Source of the DNA: Pseudomonas alcaliphila JAB1
Lineage (GTDB): Bacteria > Pseudomonadota > Gammaproteobacteria > Pseudomonadales > Pseudomonadaceae
DNA length: 64,000 bases
Assembly: GCF_001941865.1 (NCBI RefSeq)
Contig: NZ_CP016162.1
Coordinates: 2,046,001 to 2,110,000, forward strand
Direction of reading: 5' to 3'
The notes under the pieces are model-generated. The model was not told where the DNA came from and ran no database searches. It was given only the letters and a program-made list of their open reading frames with translations. The translations under genes and the position numbers were made by a program. Below, in pieces: positions 25,153-35,984 of this stretch (within the stretch, counting starts at the first letter, position 1; each line of letters starts with the position of its first letter).

Positions 25153-25166
25153 AGTACGGGGGATGC

Positions 25167-25226
25167 CGCGGCTAAAGTCCCTCCCACAGGGGCACCCCGA
25201 TTTCCGTGGGAGGGGCTTTAGCCGCG
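25167..25226. repeat. 21-bp inverted repeat
   Basis: CGCGGCTAAAGTCCCTCCCA... (25167-25187) pairs with 25206-25226 with one wobble and an 18-bp spacer. It lies between the decarboxylase and permease genes and probably marks the end of the decarboxylase transcript. Confidence 0.75.
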
Positions 25227-25236
25227 ATCAATGTCG

Positions 25237-26838
25237 TCAGGGATGAAAGGGCGCGGCCTCCTGTACTTCGATGATCAAGGGACGATCATGCGGCGCGCCG
25301 CGTAGCAGTTCGGTCAGATGCGCATGGTCACGCGCACGTTCGGCGGCGCAGCCGAAACCACGGGCTATGGCCAGCAGGTCCGGGGTGTAGATGTCGACGG
25401 CAATCGGGGTGATGTCGCGGCGCTGCATATAGCGCTTGATCTCGCCGTAGCCGGCGTTGTTCCACAACAGCACGATGATGCCGACCCTTGCCTCTACGGC
25501 ACTGGCCAGCTCGGCGATGGTGAACTGAATACCGCCATCACCCATCAGGCTGATCACCGGCCGCGCAGGTTCGGCCAGCTTGGCGCCGATGGCCGCCGGC
25601 AGGCCATAGCCGAGGGTGCCGTAGCCGGTGGAAGCGTTGAACCAGCGCCGCGCGCCGTCCAGTTCGACCAAGTGGTTGCCGCTGTACACGGTCTGCGTCG
25701 AGTCGCCGACGAAGCGGGCATCCGGCAGGGCATCGAGGATGCAATCGAACAGCTGGCGGTAATGCGCCCAACCGCTGAAGTCTTCGTTCAGGCGCGCTTG
25801 CACGGCCGCGGTACGCCGGGCGCCGGGGCTGGCTGCGCTGGCTTCGCGCGGGTCGAACTCGGCCAGCAGCATGCGCATGGCCACCCGTGCATCGCCCTGG
25901 ATCGCCAGGTGCGGAGTGAAGTTGCGCTGCAGTTGCTGGGCATCGATGTCGATGCGGATCAGCCGGCCGGGCAGGCGGAAGTCACCGTCGAACACCACGT
26001 CGTAGTCGGTCTCGCCCAGTTCGGTGCCGATGGCCAGTACCACATCGGCTTCCAGCGCCAGGTCGCGCACCGGACGCAGCGACTGGTTGCTGCCCAGCAG
26101 CAACGGATGGCCCGGCGGCAGCAGACCCTTGGCGTTGATGGTCAGCGCGGTCGGTATATCCAGGGCGCTGGCCAGGACGCGCGCTTCGGATTCGGCAGCC
26201 ACGCAGCCACCACCGAGCAGCAGCAGGGGGCGTTCGGCCTGCCTGAGCAGGCCGGCGGCCTCACGGATCAGCGTGCGGTTCGGCGCCGGGCGGCGCACGG
26301 TCGGCCGTGGCGCCGGGGTCATGTGCGTGGCGTCGGCGGTGATGATGTCCAGCGGCAGCTCGATATGCACCGGGCGCGGCCGCTCGCCTTCGAACACGGC
26401 GAAGGCGCGCGCCAGCACGCCGGGCAGTTCATCGACGCTCATCAGGGTATGGCTGAACGCGGTGACGCCAGCCGTCATCGCCCGCTGGTTGGGCAGTTCG
26501 TGCAAGTAGCCCTTGCCCAGGCCGAGGCGTGCGCGCTCGTTGACGCTGGAAATCACCAGCATCGGGATCGAATCGGCATAGGCCTGGCCCATGGCGGTGA
26601 GGATATTGGTCATCCCGGGGCCGGTGATGATGAAGCAGACGCCCGGCTTGCCCGAGACGCGGGCATAGCCGTCGGCCATGAAGCCGGCGCCCTGTTCATG
26701 GCGCGGGGTGACGTGGCGGATGCTGCTCGATGGCAGGCCGCGATAGAGCTCGACGGTGTGCACGCCGGGGATGCCGAACACGGTGTCGACGCCCCAGGCT
26801 TCCAGTTGCTTGACGAGAAATTCGCCGCAGGTGGTCAT
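25237..26838 (-). CDS. ThDP-dependent decarboxylase, 5-guanidino-2-oxopentanoate decarboxylase-like
   Basis: This is a 533-residue ThDP enzyme of the acetolactate synthase/benzoylformate decarboxylase group. The PYR domain has the catalytic Glu in PRHEQGAGFMADGYARVSGK and GPGMTNILTAMGQAYADS. The central domain lies at about 190-320. The PP domain shows the ThDP-binding MGDGGIQFTIAELASAV and WNNAGYGEIK. It resembles the pseudomonad 2-ketoarginine decarboxylase group (aruI and its paralogue beside gbuA). That enzyme makes 4-guanidinobutanal, one step from the substrate of the downstream guanidinobutyrase. The neighbourhood supports the assignment; substrate specificity is inferred. Confidence 0.8.
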   Translation of the reverse strand: MTTCGEFLVKQLEAWGVDTVFGIPGVHTVELYRGLPSSSIRHVTPRHEQGAGFMADGYARVSGKPGVCFIITGPGMTNILTAMGQAYADSIPMLVISSVNERARLGLGKGYLHELPNQRAMTAGVTAFSHTLMSVDELPGVLARAFAVFEGERPRPVHIELPLDIITADATHMTPAPRPTVRRPAPNRTLIREAAGLLRQAERPLLLLGGGCVAAESEARVLASALDIPTALTINAKGLLPPGHPLLLGSNQSLRPVRDLALEADVVLAIGTELGETDYDVVFDGDFRLPGRLIRIDIDAQQLQRNFTPHLAIQGDARVAMRMLLAEFDPREASAASPGARRTAAVQARLNEDFSGWAHYRQLFDCILDALPDARFVGDSTQTVYSGNHLVELDGARRWFNASTGYGTLGYGLPAAIGAKLAEPARPVISLMGDGGIQFTIAELASAVEARVGIIVLLWNNAGYGEIKRYMQRRDITPIAVDIYTPDLLAIARGFGCAAERARDHAHLTELLRGAPHDRPLIIEVQEAAPFHP

Positions 26839-26859
26839 GGTCAGGTCCTTGTGTCGACG

Positions 26860-28254
26860 TCAGCCGACGATCCAGTGCGCCATCAGCGCGATGATCGGCA
26901 GGGTGATCAGGGTGCGGATGATGAAGATGACGAACAGCTCGAGCAGATTCAGCGGCAGCTTGGCCTTGATGATCAGCACGCCGACCTCGGACATGTAGAT
27001 CAGCTGGGTCAGCGACACGCAGGCCACCACGAAACGGGTCAGTTCGCTCTCGATGCCCTTGCCCAGCACCGCCGGCAGGAACATGTCGGCGAAGCCCACC
27101 AGCATCGCCGGCGCTGCCTTGGTGGCTTCCGGCAGTTGCAGCAGCTCGAGAAGCGGCACGATGGGAGCGGACAGCCAGTTGAAGATCGGGGTGAACTCGG
27201 CGATGGCCAACGATACCGTACCAATGGCCATTACCAGCGGCAGCAGGCCCAGCCAGATGTCGACCACGTTGTGCACGCCGACCTTGACCATCTGCCCCGG
27301 CGAGGGATTGGCGTTGGCGCGCCTGACCGCCTGCAGCAGGCCCCAGCGCAGCAGCGAGGTGCCGGCCGGCACGTCTTCCTTGATCTGCTTGCCGACCCCG
27401 GCGACGTACTCGTCTTTCTTCCACGACAGCGGTGGAATACGCGGGGTGATGATGGCAGCAGCCAGACCGGCGATCACCACGGTCAGGTAGAAGGGCACGA
27501 ACAGATGGTCGAGCTTCATGAAGCTGGTGATCAGCAGGCTGAAGGCGATCGAGGCGATGGAGAAATTGGTGGCGATCACTGCCGCTTCCCGCGCGCTGTA
27601 GAAACCCTTCTGGTACTGCTGCGCGGTGATCAGCACGCCGACGGTGCCGGAGCCGAGCCAACTGGCGATGGCATCGATGGCCGAGCGTCCCGGTAAGCCG
27701 AAGATCTTGCGGAACACATTGCGCACCACGGTGCCGATGAACTCCATCAGGCCGTAGTCGGTAAGCAGCGGCAGGATCAGGCCAGCGACCAGAAAGAAGG
27801 TGATCAGCACTGGCGCCAGGTCTTTCAGCACCACCCCGCCGGTGTTGGCGTTCCACACCCATTCCGGGCCGAACTGCCAGAAGGTCATGGCTGCGAACAG
27901 CCCGCCGAGCACGCGCAGGCCGAGCCACAGCGGCGGCAACACGAACAGGTCGTTCAGCGCGCGACGCTCGGTGAGCCAGCGTGGCTTGAGCAGGCTGCCG
28001 AACAGGCCGAGGGCGGCGGAGAGCAGCAACAGCGCGGTGGCGATGGCGGGCAGCCAGTCGCTAAAGCCTGCTTTGAGGGCATCGGCCATCACGCCGAGGC
28101 CGATGGTGACCTTTTCTTCATAAACGATGGGGGTGAGAAACAGCAGCACGCCGAGCAGCGAGGGGATCAGGAATATCAGCAACTGACGCAAGCTGTAGGA
28201 GGTATCGGCCGGCGGCTGGTCGTCCAGCAGCGGCATGGCTTCTTCGCGATTCAT
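26860..28254 (-). CDS. YjiH family (nucleoside-recognition domain) membrane protein
   Basis: The 464-residue protein has about ten membrane segments. Two halves carry gate-like motifs: GLPGRSAIDAIASWLGSGTVGVLITAQQYQKGFYSAREAAVIATNF and later LVGFADMFLPAVLGKGIESELTRFVVAC, the nucleoside-recognition-like repeat. The start at 28254 (MNREEAMPLLDD) is preferred; upstream residues to 28320 are not protein-like. It probably transports the same compound class as the neighbouring genes. The gap to the decarboxylase is only 21 bp, so the two are very likely co-transcribed with gbuA. Confidence 0.78.
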   Translation of the reverse strand: MNREEAMPLLDDQPPADTSYSLRQLLIFLIPSLLGVLLFLTPIVYEEKVTIGLGVMADALKAGFSDWLPAIATALLLLSAALGLFGSLLKPRWLTERRALNDLFVLPPLWLGLRVLGGLFAAMTFWQFGPEWVWNANTGGVVLKDLAPVLITFFLVAGLILPLLTDYGLMEFIGTVVRNVFRKIFGLPGRSAIDAIASWLGSGTVGVLITAQQYQKGFYSAREAAVIATNFSIASIAFSLLITSFMKLDHLFVPFYLTVVIAGLAAAIITPRIPPLSWKKDEYVAGVGKQIKEDVPAGTSLLRWGLLQAVRRANANPSPGQMVKVGVHNVVDIWLGLLPLVMAIGTVSLAIAEFTPIFNWLSAPIVPLLELLQLPEATKAAPAMLVGFADMFLPAVLGKGIESELTRFVVACVSLTQLIYMSEVGVLIIKAKLPLNLLELFVIFIIRTLITLPIIALMAHWIVG

Positions 28255-28333
28255 CTGGGCACCCTGATTTGTTGTTGTAGGGATGTACCGGACGCCTCGC
28301 GGGGCGCCCGGGCGGAGCAATAAAAGCCGGCGG

Positions 28334-29293
28334 TCAGCGGCGCTGAACCCCCGGAAGCACGCAGAGCATTTCGTACAGCAGGTTGGCGCCGAGCAGCGAG
28401 GTGTTGCCGGTGGTGTCGTAGGGTGGCGAGACCTCCACCAGGTCGCCGCCGATCAGGTCCAGGCCCGCGCAGCCACGGATGATCTCGATGGCCTGGATGG
28501 TGGTCAGGCCGCCGATCTCCGGGGTGCCGGTGCCGGGTGCCCAGGCCGGGTCGATGCCGTCGATGTCGAACGACAGGTACACCGGGCCGCCGCCGACCTT
28601 CTCGCGCACTTCGGCCATCAGCGGTTCCAGCGACTTGTGCCAGCACTCTTCGGCCTGCACCACGCGAAAGCCCTGCTTGCGGCTCCAGTTGAAGTCCTCG
28701 GCGGTGTAGCCTTGGGCGCGCAGGCCGATCTGCACCACGCGCTGGCTGTCGAGCAGGCCTTCTTCCTGGGCGCGGCGGAAGGTGGTGCCGTGGGCGATCT
28801 TCTCACCGAACATATGGTCGTTGACGTCGGCGTGGGCGTCGATATGCACCAGGCCGATCTTGCCGTACTTCTTGTGCAGGGCACGCAGGATCGGCAGGGT
28901 GATGGTGTGGTCGCCACCCAGGGTCAGCGGCTTGATGCCCAGTTCGACGATCTCGTCGTAGGCCTCTTCGATGATGCGCACGGCGTCGAGCAGGTTGAAG
29001 GTGTTGATCGCCACGTCGCCGATATCGGCGACGTTCAGCGAGTCGAAGGGAGCGGCACCGGTGGCCATGTTGTACGGGCGGATCATCACCGACTGGGCGC
29101 GAATCTCGCGCGGGCCGAAGCGGGTGCCGGAGCGCAGCGAGGTGCCGATGTCCAGCGGTACGCCGACGAAGGCGGCATCGAGCTGGCGTTTTTCCTCGGG
29201 GCTCTGGATATGGGGCAGGCGCATCATGGTGGCGATGCCGCCGAAGCGGGGCATTTCATTGCCGCCCAGGGGCTGGTGGAAAGTCTTGTCCAT
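28334..29293 (-). CDS. gbuA: Guanidinobutyrase
   Basis: The 319-residue ureohydrolase hydrolyses 4-guanidinobutyrate to 4-aminobutyrate and urea. The dinuclear Mn2+ ligands are in GGDHT (126-130), DAHADVNDH (152-160) and SFDIDGIDP (241-249). The sequence follows the P. aeruginosa GbuA pattern closely, including MDKxxHQPLGGNEMPRFGG at the start and NTSLLGANLLYEMLCVLPG at the end (recognised from memory). The start ATG overlaps no neighbour. It is the first gene of the gbuA-yjiH-decarboxylase set, with a 26-bp palindrome 80 bp upstream. Confidence 0.93.
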   Translation of the reverse strand: MDKTFHQPLGGNEMPRFGGIATMMRLPHIQSPEEKRQLDAAFVGVPLDIGTSLRSGTRFGPREIRAQSVMIRPYNMATGAAPFDSLNVADIGDVAINTFNLLDAVRIIEEAYDEIVELGIKPLTLGGDHTITLPILRALHKKYGKIGLVHIDAHADVNDHMFGEKIAHGTTFRRAQEEGLLDSQRVVQIGLRAQGYTAEDFNWSRKQGFRVVQAEECWHKSLEPLMAEVREKVGGGPVYLSFDIDGIDPAWAPGTGTPEIGGLTTIQAIEIIRGCAGLDLIGGDLVEVSPPYDTTGNTSLLGANLLYEMLCVLPGVQRR

Positions 29294-29372
29294 GGGTAGG
29301 CCTCAGGCTCGTTCTGGTTGTGGCCGGATTCTTGGCCGGCCAGGCGCTGGGAAAAATCGGCTGGGGCAAAAA

Positions 29373-29398
29373 CTTACTTCAGGATTGTTTGAAGTAAG
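29373..29398. promoter_or_regulatory. 26-bp palindrome upstream of gbuA (candidate operator)
   Basis: CTTACTTCA-N8-TGAAGTAAG has perfect 9-bp arms. It lies 80 bp before gbuA. A closely similar sequence with the same arm spacing occurs at 34699-34724. Both keep the TTCA-N8-TGAA core. Confidence 0.65.
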
Positions 29399-29439
29399 GC
29401 TGTAAGCCCCGGCTCATAAGGTTTGGCGTGGCACGCACC

Positions 29440-30158
29440 TCAGTCGCGGTAACTGGTATCGAGGCGATCAAGCTTGCGCAGCCAGGCCTGCCACAGCAGC
29501 TGGCGCTGCCATTCGGCGCCCTGTAGCTGTTCGCAGGCATGCTGCGCCAGGTGCGCGGGAATCTCGCTGCAGGCCTGGCCGCCGCCAGTGGCGGCAAGCT
29601 GGATCTCGCAGGCACGGTTCAGGTAGTACATGACGTAGAAAGCGTCGGCGACTCTGGCACCGACGCTGAGCAGGCCATGGTGGCGCAACAGCAGGGCGAT
29701 GTTGTCGCCCAGCGAGGCCTGGATGCGTGCGCGTTCGTCCAGATCCAGCGCCACGCCTTCGTAGGCGTGGTAACCCAGGCGCTGGTGGAACTCGGTGCTG
29801 ATCTGGTTGAGCTGCAGCAGGCCGGCGTCCTGCGCGGCCACCGCCATACCGGCCAGGGTATGGGTGTGGATCACGCAATGGGCGTCGTCGCGGGCCATGT
29901 GCACGGCGCTGTGGATGGTGAAGCCGGCGACGTTGTAGTCGGCGTTGCCTTCGACCACCTTGCCGTGCATGTCCACCACGATCAGGTCGCTGGCGCGAAC
30001 CTCCTCGAAGAACAGGCCGAAGGGGTTGATCAGAAAGCGCGGCTCGCCAGCGCCGGGCAGGCGTACCGAGAAGTGGGTGTAGAGGGTATCGTCCCAGCCG
30101 AACAGGGCGGCCAGGCGGTAGGCTGCGGCCAGGTCGCGGCGCAGAGTGGCGATGTCGT

Positions 30159-30162
<4 letters not shown>
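29440..30162 (-). CDS. Class II aldolase/adducin family protein
   Basis: The 240-residue metal-dependent aldolase-type protein has the metal-binding histidines in HTHTLAGMAV and RHHGLLSVG, plus the general layout TLYTHFSVRLPG at the N-terminus. Members cleave sugar phosphates or act on other hydroxy-carbonyl compounds. It overlaps the ABC fusion gene by four bases (ATGA), so it is the final gene of the TIM-barrel-oxygenase-transporter operon. It has no phosphorylated sugar gene beside it, so the substrate may be a hydroxylated product of the neighbouring oxygenase. Confidence 0.8.
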
Positions 30163-31673
<1,511 letters not shown>

Positions 31674-31800
31674 ATGGGGCACCTGTGACTCAAGCTGAAA
31701 AAAGGCCGCTGGCCGGAGCGAGTACCGGCCAGCGTGGTGAAGCGGTCATTCAACGCAGCGGCCGTGGGCGAGTCATGACGGACCCGCCCACGGACTTACC

Positions 31801-32613
31801 TCAGGCTTCTTCCAGGTTGTATTTCTTCAGCAGTTCGGCGTATTCGCCGCTGGCCTTGAACTCGTCCAGCGCGGCTTTCAGGGCGTCGAACAGTTGGGCA
31901 TTGCCCTTCTTCACGTAGATGCCCAACACCTGCGGGTAGATCGAACCCTTGGAGCTGATGGCGATGCGGCCCCGGGATTTTTCGACGATCAGCAGCGAGG
32001 CGGCGTCTATCTCCAGGTGCGCCTGGATATGGCCGGAGAGCAGCGCCTGGGAGGTTTCCGAGGTGGTCGGGTACTGGTTGATGGTGATGGCGCCGGCGCC
32101 CTGTTCCTTGCAGTAGCCGTCGGAAACCTTCTGCAGTGCTGGAATCCACGAAGTGCCCTGTTGCAGGCCGACGGTCAGACCGCACAGCTCTTCGGGGGTG
32201 GCCGGTTTCTTCTCGGCGTCGCTGCGCACCATGATCGCTGCGCCGGTCTTGGCGTAGGGGATGGCGTCGGCTTTCTCTAGGCGCTCGGGGAGGATGTACA
32301 TGCCGGAGATGATGGTGTCGAAACGGCCAGCGTCGAGGCCGAGGATCAGGTTGGGAAAGGTGATGTCGCTGAAGCTGGCGCTCAGCCCTAAACGACTGGC
32401 CAGAGCTGCCGAAACTTCCGGGTCGAAGCCTTTCACCTTGTCGCCTTCGTAGTATTCGAACGGTGGGTAGGAAATCTCCATGCCCACCTTCAGCTCGCCG
32501 CTGGAGAGGGTCTTGGGTGTTTCGGCGGCGTGAGCGGCGCCGAACTGGAACAGGCCGGCGAGGGTGCAGGCCAGGGCCAGGGCGGTGGTGCGCAGCGGGG
32601 TGCGGTTTGCCAT
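31801..32613 (-). CDS. Amino acid ABC transporter substrate-binding protein
   Basis: The 270-residue periplasmic protein starts with a Sec signal peptide (LALACTLAGLFQFGAAHAAE, cleavage near residue 29) and has the family-3 SBP fold. Diagnostic stretches are LKVGMEISYPPFEYYEG, FDPEVSAALASRLGL and GRFDTIISGMYILPERLEKADAIPYA. It serves the fused permease-ATPase encoded 128 bp downstream. Ligand not assigned. Confidence 0.88.
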   Translation of the reverse strand: MANRTPLRTTALALACTLAGLFQFGAAHAAETPKTLSSGELKVGMEISYPPFEYYEGDKVKGFDPEVSAALASRLGLSASFSDITFPNLILGLDAGRFDTIISGMYILPERLEKADAIPYAKTGAAIMVRSDAEKKPATPEELCGLTVGLQQGTSWIPALQKVSDGYCKEQGAGAITINQYPTTSETSQALLSGHIQAHLEIDAASLLIVEKSRGRIAISSKGSIYPQVLGIYVKKGNAQLFDALKAALDEFKASGEYAELLKKYNLEEA

Positions 32614-32658
32614 TGTGTTTATCTCCGGATCAGTTTTTTGTGTTGGCAGTGGGGAAAG

Positions 32659-33699
32659 TCACAGCGCGCTCGGCTGGTGCTTCAGGTGGCCGAAGCTGGA
32701 TGGAGCGCGGGCGCGTTCGGGCAGCTGCAACTGGCCGTCCTCGACGCGCTTCTTGAGGTATTGGTAGGTCTGCAGCGCCTGGCTCCACATGTGCTCGCCG
32801 ATGCTGATGGCTGCGTAGCTCTGGCCAGCAGCCTCGAACTGCGGCAACGGGCGAATCTGCGTGTGGTAGTCGCAGGCGTAGAAGAACGGGAAGGAGTAGC
32901 GCTCCTGGCTGACCTTGCGCACGCGGTGCGAGGTGGCGACGAAGGTGCCGGCGCTCATCACCTCGAGCATGTCGCCGATGTTGACGACGAAGGTGCCTGC
33001 GCGCGGCGGGGCGTCGATCCACTGGCCGAGGTCGTTCATTACCTCCAGCCCCGGGCGGTCGGCGAGCAGGATGGTGAAGCACTCGTAGTCGGTGTGCGCG
33101 CCGATGCCGGGTGCATCATGGGCGTCGCCGTCATAGGGGTAGTGGATCAGGCGCAGCTTCGACGGCGGGAAGTTGGCCATCTCGTCGAAGGTGTTTTCCG
33201 GCAGGCCGAGGGCCAGGGCGAAGCCGCGAAACAGCGTGCGGCCGAGCTGGAAGATGCGCGCGTAGTAGGCCTGCACCGACTCCTTGAAACCGGGCAGGGT
33301 CGGCCAGTCATTCGGCCCCAGTAGCGGCGTGCCGGCCAACACCAGCGGGTTTTCGGCGGGCACCTCGAAGCCGATGTCGAAGGCTTCCTTGTGGTCCGGC
33401 TTGCCGGCGCCGTAGCGTTCCTCGCCCTCGGGCACGAAGCCCTTGTGGCTGGCCGAGGCGCCGATGTAGTGGCGCATCTTGGCGTCCAGAGGCTGGGCGA
33501 AGTAGTCCTCGGCGGCACGGTGCAGCCCATCGATCAGCGTCTGCTCGATGCCATGGCCGCTGATGTAGAGAAAGCCCACCTCGCGCGCGGCGCGGCCCAG
33601 TTCCTCGGCCACGGCCAGGCGTGCGGCCGGGTCGTTGCTGAACAGGCCGGCGATATCGACTACGGGGATTTCGGTGAAATGCTTGGCATTGGTGTTCAT
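32659..33699 (-). CDS. 2-oxoglutarate/Fe(II)-dependent oxygenase (IPNS-like)
   Basis: This is a 346-residue member of the isopenicillin N synthase-like oxygenases. The Fe(II) triad is H202 and D204 (GAHTDYECF) with H258 (ATSHRVRK). The RYS stretch (R267/S269) binds 2-oxoglutarate. The N-terminal PVVDIAG block and GFLYISGHG are typical. The ATG at 33699 is used, next to a GTG, with GAGGAACC upstream. It is related in broad terms to EFE and homoarginine/arginine hydroxylases. It lies with an amino acid transporter, an aldolase and gbuA, which makes hydroxylation of a guanidino amino acid an attractive but unproven idea. Confidence 0.85.
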   Translation of the reverse strand: MNTNAKHFTEIPVVDIAGLFSNDPAARLAVAEELGRAAREVGFLYISGHGIEQTLIDGLHRAAEDYFAQPLDAKMRHYIGASASHKGFVPEGEERYGAGKPDHKEAFDIGFEVPAENPLVLAGTPLLGPNDWPTLPGFKESVQAYYARIFQLGRTLFRGFALALGLPENTFDEMANFPPSKLRLIHYPYDGDAHDAPGIGAHTDYECFTILLADRPGLEVMNDLGQWIDAPPRAGTFVVNIGDMLEVMSAGTFVATSHRVRKVSQERYSFPFFYACDYHTQIRPLPQFEAAGQSYAAISIGEHMWSQALQTYQYLKKRVEDGQLQLPERARAPSSFGHLKHQPSAL

Positions 33700-33708
33700 C
33701 ACGGTTCC

Positions 33709-34551
33709 TCAGCGACTGGTGAAACGGTGGAAGTGCTGGCGCTCGCAGCGCGCCATCCACTGGTTGAGCTGCCACAGGTCGGCCACCGGCACGTCGGTGA
33801 AGGGCAGGTGGTGCAGGTAGCCGTCCGGGCCGAATTCGGGGGTCAGGGTGGTGCTCTGCAGGCCGCGTTTCTCCTGGCTGCTCCAGATGCTTTCCCAATG
33901 GCGTTGATGGAACGCCAGCACCTCGGCGTACTCCGGCGCGCCGGGGTGTGGAACCTGCGGGCCCTGGTCGTAGCCCACGCGGGCCTGGATGTGATCGACC
34001 CGTTCGATGAAGGCGGACAGGTCGTCGGCGGGGTCGTCGAGCAGGCGCTCGCAGGTCACCAGCCAGTGGCTGATATCGCTGGTGAAGCGCAATTCGGGTA
34101 CCTGACGGATCACGTCCAGCGTGACCCAGGGGCTGTACAGCGAACGGCCGCGATGAATCTCGAAACAGACGTGAAGGCCACAGGTCGAGGCCAGTTCGAC
34201 GGCACGGGCGAAGAAGTCGACCTGTTCGCTCAGCGCCCAGCGATCGTTGCCGGGTAGCACGTTGACCAGGCGCGGGCTCAGCTCGGCGGCCCAGTCGAGT
34301 TTCATGCGCAGGTCTTCGAGATGCACCTGCGGGCTATCGCTCTGGCGTGGCAATACCGGTGTGGAGGTGAACAGGGTGGCGATATAGGGGAGGTTCTGCT
34401 CGCGCAGCAGACGGGCATTGATGGCGCGCTGCGCGGCAGCCTCGGGAATGCGCGCTTCGATACCGTCGAAGCCGGCGCTGAGGGCTTCGTCGAGCGCTTG
34501 CTGCCAACTGCCGCGATAACCCCAGAGGGTGCGGAAGATTTCCAGTCGCAT
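33709..34551 (-). CDS. Sugar phosphate isomerase/epimerase-like TIM-barrel protein
   Basis: The 280-residue AP-endonuclease-2/xylose-isomerase-like TIM barrel has motifs such as DEALSAGFDGIEARIP, FEIHRGRSLYSPW, SDISHWLV and DHIQARVGYDQGPQ. These place metal-binding Glu/Asp/His residues at barrel ends. It is the first gene of the operon, 9 bp before the oxygenase gene, and divergent from the LysR regulator. No true sugar-pathway genes adjoin it; it may act on a hydroxylated product. Confidence 0.78.
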   Translation of the reverse strand: MRLEIFRTLWGYRGSWQQALDEALSAGFDGIEARIPEAAAQRAINARLLREQNLPYIATLFTSTPVLPRQSDSPQVHLEDLRMKLDWAAELSPRLVNVLPGNDRWALSEQVDFFARAVELASTCGLHVCFEIHRGRSLYSPWVTLDVIRQVPELRFTSDISHWLVTCERLLDDPADDLSAFIERVDHIQARVGYDQGPQVPHPGAPEYAEVLAFHQRHWESIWSSQEKRGLQSTTLTPEFGPDGYLHHLPFTDVPVADLWQLNQWMARCERQHFHRFTSR

Positions 34552-34698
34552 GGCCGTCTCCTGAAGAGGGCGAGGGTCAGCGGCAGATTGGCAAGGGGCG
34601 TGGTGTGGCGCCCGGTGGCGGCCGATTCGAGTCGGCGCCTGGTTATGGCAGCATTGTTGGCTCAGCGTGCGAGCGGGTTAAATCGTATCGAACAAATA

Positions 34699-34724
34699 CT
34701 TAGTTCATTGATTGCTGAACTATT
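34699..34724. promoter_or_regulatory. Candidate operator in the lysR divergent region
   Basis: CTTAGTTCA-N8-TGAACTATT, with TAGTTCA/TGAACTA as perfect 7-bp arms. It has the same spacing and TTCA/TGAA core as the palindrome before gbuA (29373-29398). It lies about 150 bp before the TIM-barrel start and 250 bp before lysR. Confidence 0.6.
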
Positions 34725-34740
34725 GCTACGACGTGCGCTG

Positions 34741-34762
34741 CCCCGGATTTCATTCGGGCTAC
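34741..34762. repeat. Single REP unit (minus orientation)
   Basis: CCCCGGATTTCATTCGGGCT-type REP half in the lysR divergent region. Confidence 0.7.
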
Positions 34763-34844
34763 CAAGCTAGCGCCGCTCCGTAGGGTGCGCCGCGCGCACC
34801 AGTTGTTTCGCCGGTCTGTGCCTGGAACAGGGCTGTGCAGTCAT

Positions 34845-34905
34845 GTAGCCCGGATGCAATCCGGGGAAATAGGCTGGGTGTTGTCCCGGATTTCATCCGG
34901 GCTAC
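34845..34905. repeat. REP pair
   Basis: Inverted REP pair directly before the lysR gene. Confidence 0.85.
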
Positions 34906-34973
34906 GTTTGCTGGATGTGCCAGGCAAGGGCAGGGCGCTACACTGGCGCTCCGTTCCTCTGCCGTGCGCCGCC

Positions 34974-35867
34974 ATGTCCCTCGCTTTACCCGATCTGAAA
35001 CTGCTGAAGATCTTTGTCGCCGTGGTGCGCCATCAGGGCTTCGCCGCTGCGCAGCAGGAGCTGAACCTGTCCACGTCGGCGATCAGCACCTACATGAGCC
35101 AGCTGGAGAGTCAGCTCGGCATCGTGCTCTGTCATCGCGGGCGTGGCGGTTTCAGCCTGACCAGCAAGGGCGAACTGTTCCACCAGGAAACCCTGCGCCT
35201 GCTCGGCGAACTGGAAGGTTTCGAGCGTTACTCGGCGGCGCTCAAGGGTGAACTGCGCGGCACCCTCAACCTCGGCGTGCTGGACTCCACTGTCAGTGAT
35301 CCGGCTCTGCCGCTGGCCGAAGTGATCGGCGCCTACAGCCAGGAACACCCTGGCGTGCATCTGCACCTGTCGGTGATGAGCCCCTACGAGCTGCAACTGG
35401 CGGTGCTGGACAACCGCCTGGACCTGGCCATCGGCGCCTTTTCCACACGCATGAACGGGCTGGTTTACCAGCCGCTGTACCGTGAGCAGCACTGGCTGTA
35501 TTGCAGCGAGCGGCATGCCTTGTTCGAGCAGCGCAGGATTCCCGAAGAGCTGATCACCCAGCAACGCATGGTGGGCCGTGGCTACTGGAGCCAGGCCGAA
35601 CTGGCTCGCCATGGCTTCAAGCACAGCGCGGCCACCGTGGAGTCGATGGAGGCGCAGCTGATTCTGGTGCTGTCCGGCGCCTACATTGGCTATCTGCCGG
35701 AACACTACGCTCAGCCCTGGGCGGACCAAGGCAAGCTGCGTGTGTTGCTGCCAGCTGTATTTGGCTACCAGGCCCCGTTTTCGCTGATCCTGCGCCGGGG
35801 ACGTACCCGTGAGCCGCTGATTCAGACCTTTCGCGATTTGCTCAAGACGCAGCTGAATCAGATCTGA
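34974..35867 (+). CDS. LysR-type transcriptional regulator
   Basis: The 297-residue regulator starts MSLALPDLKLLKIFVAVVRHQGFAAAQQELNLSTSAISTYMSQLE, a winged helix-turn-helix. A periplasmic-binding-like effector domain follows (residues about 90-290). The gene diverges from the oxygenase/transport operon. LysR regulators usually control a divergent operon, so this is the leading candidate to read the TTCA-N8-TGAA palindromes. The longer frame to 34785 crosses a REP and is not coding. Confidence 0.88.
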   Translation: MSLALPDLKLLKIFVAVVRHQGFAAAQQELNLSTSAISTYMSQLESQLGIVLCHRGRGGFSLTSKGELFHQETLRLLGELEGFERYSAALKGELRGTLNLGVLDSTVSDPALPLAEVIGAYSQEHPGVHLHLSVMSPYELQLAVLDNRLDLAIGAFSTRMNGLVYQPLYREQHWLYCSERHALFEQRRIPEELITQQRMVGRGYWSQAELARHGFKHSAATVESMEAQLILVLSGAYIGYLPEHYAQPWADQGKLRVLLPAVFGYQAPFSLILRRGRTREPLIQTFRDLLKTQLNQI

Positions 35868-35984
35868 AACAGGGTCGCCTTTCTCCTCCGAAAGGCTTAG
35901 AACCTTTAGCTGGCGCGGTTATTAGGCTGTGCTAGTACTTAGTCATACGTCTGCACCCACTTCAATTCGAACAGGGAAGCCTCG

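Larger units (their letters stand above)
34552..34973. other. 422-bp divergent control region with REPs
   Basis: This stretch between the TIM-barrel and lysR genes holds no gene. It contains a candidate operator at 34699-34724 and REP material at 34741-34762 and 34845-34905. A second-family repeat (GTAGGGTGCGCCGCGCGCAC) lies near 34780. It is where both promoters must lie. Confidence 0.55.

Noticed and set aside
25318..27696. 792-codon plus-strand frame opposite the decarboxylase and YjiH genes
   Set aside because: It runs antisense across two clear genes, is rich in His/Gln/Gly/Asp and lacks any family pattern.
29294..29439. Guanidine riboswitch upstream of gbuA
   Set aside because: No ykkC-type conserved core was recognisable; the only strong feature is the DNA palindrome.
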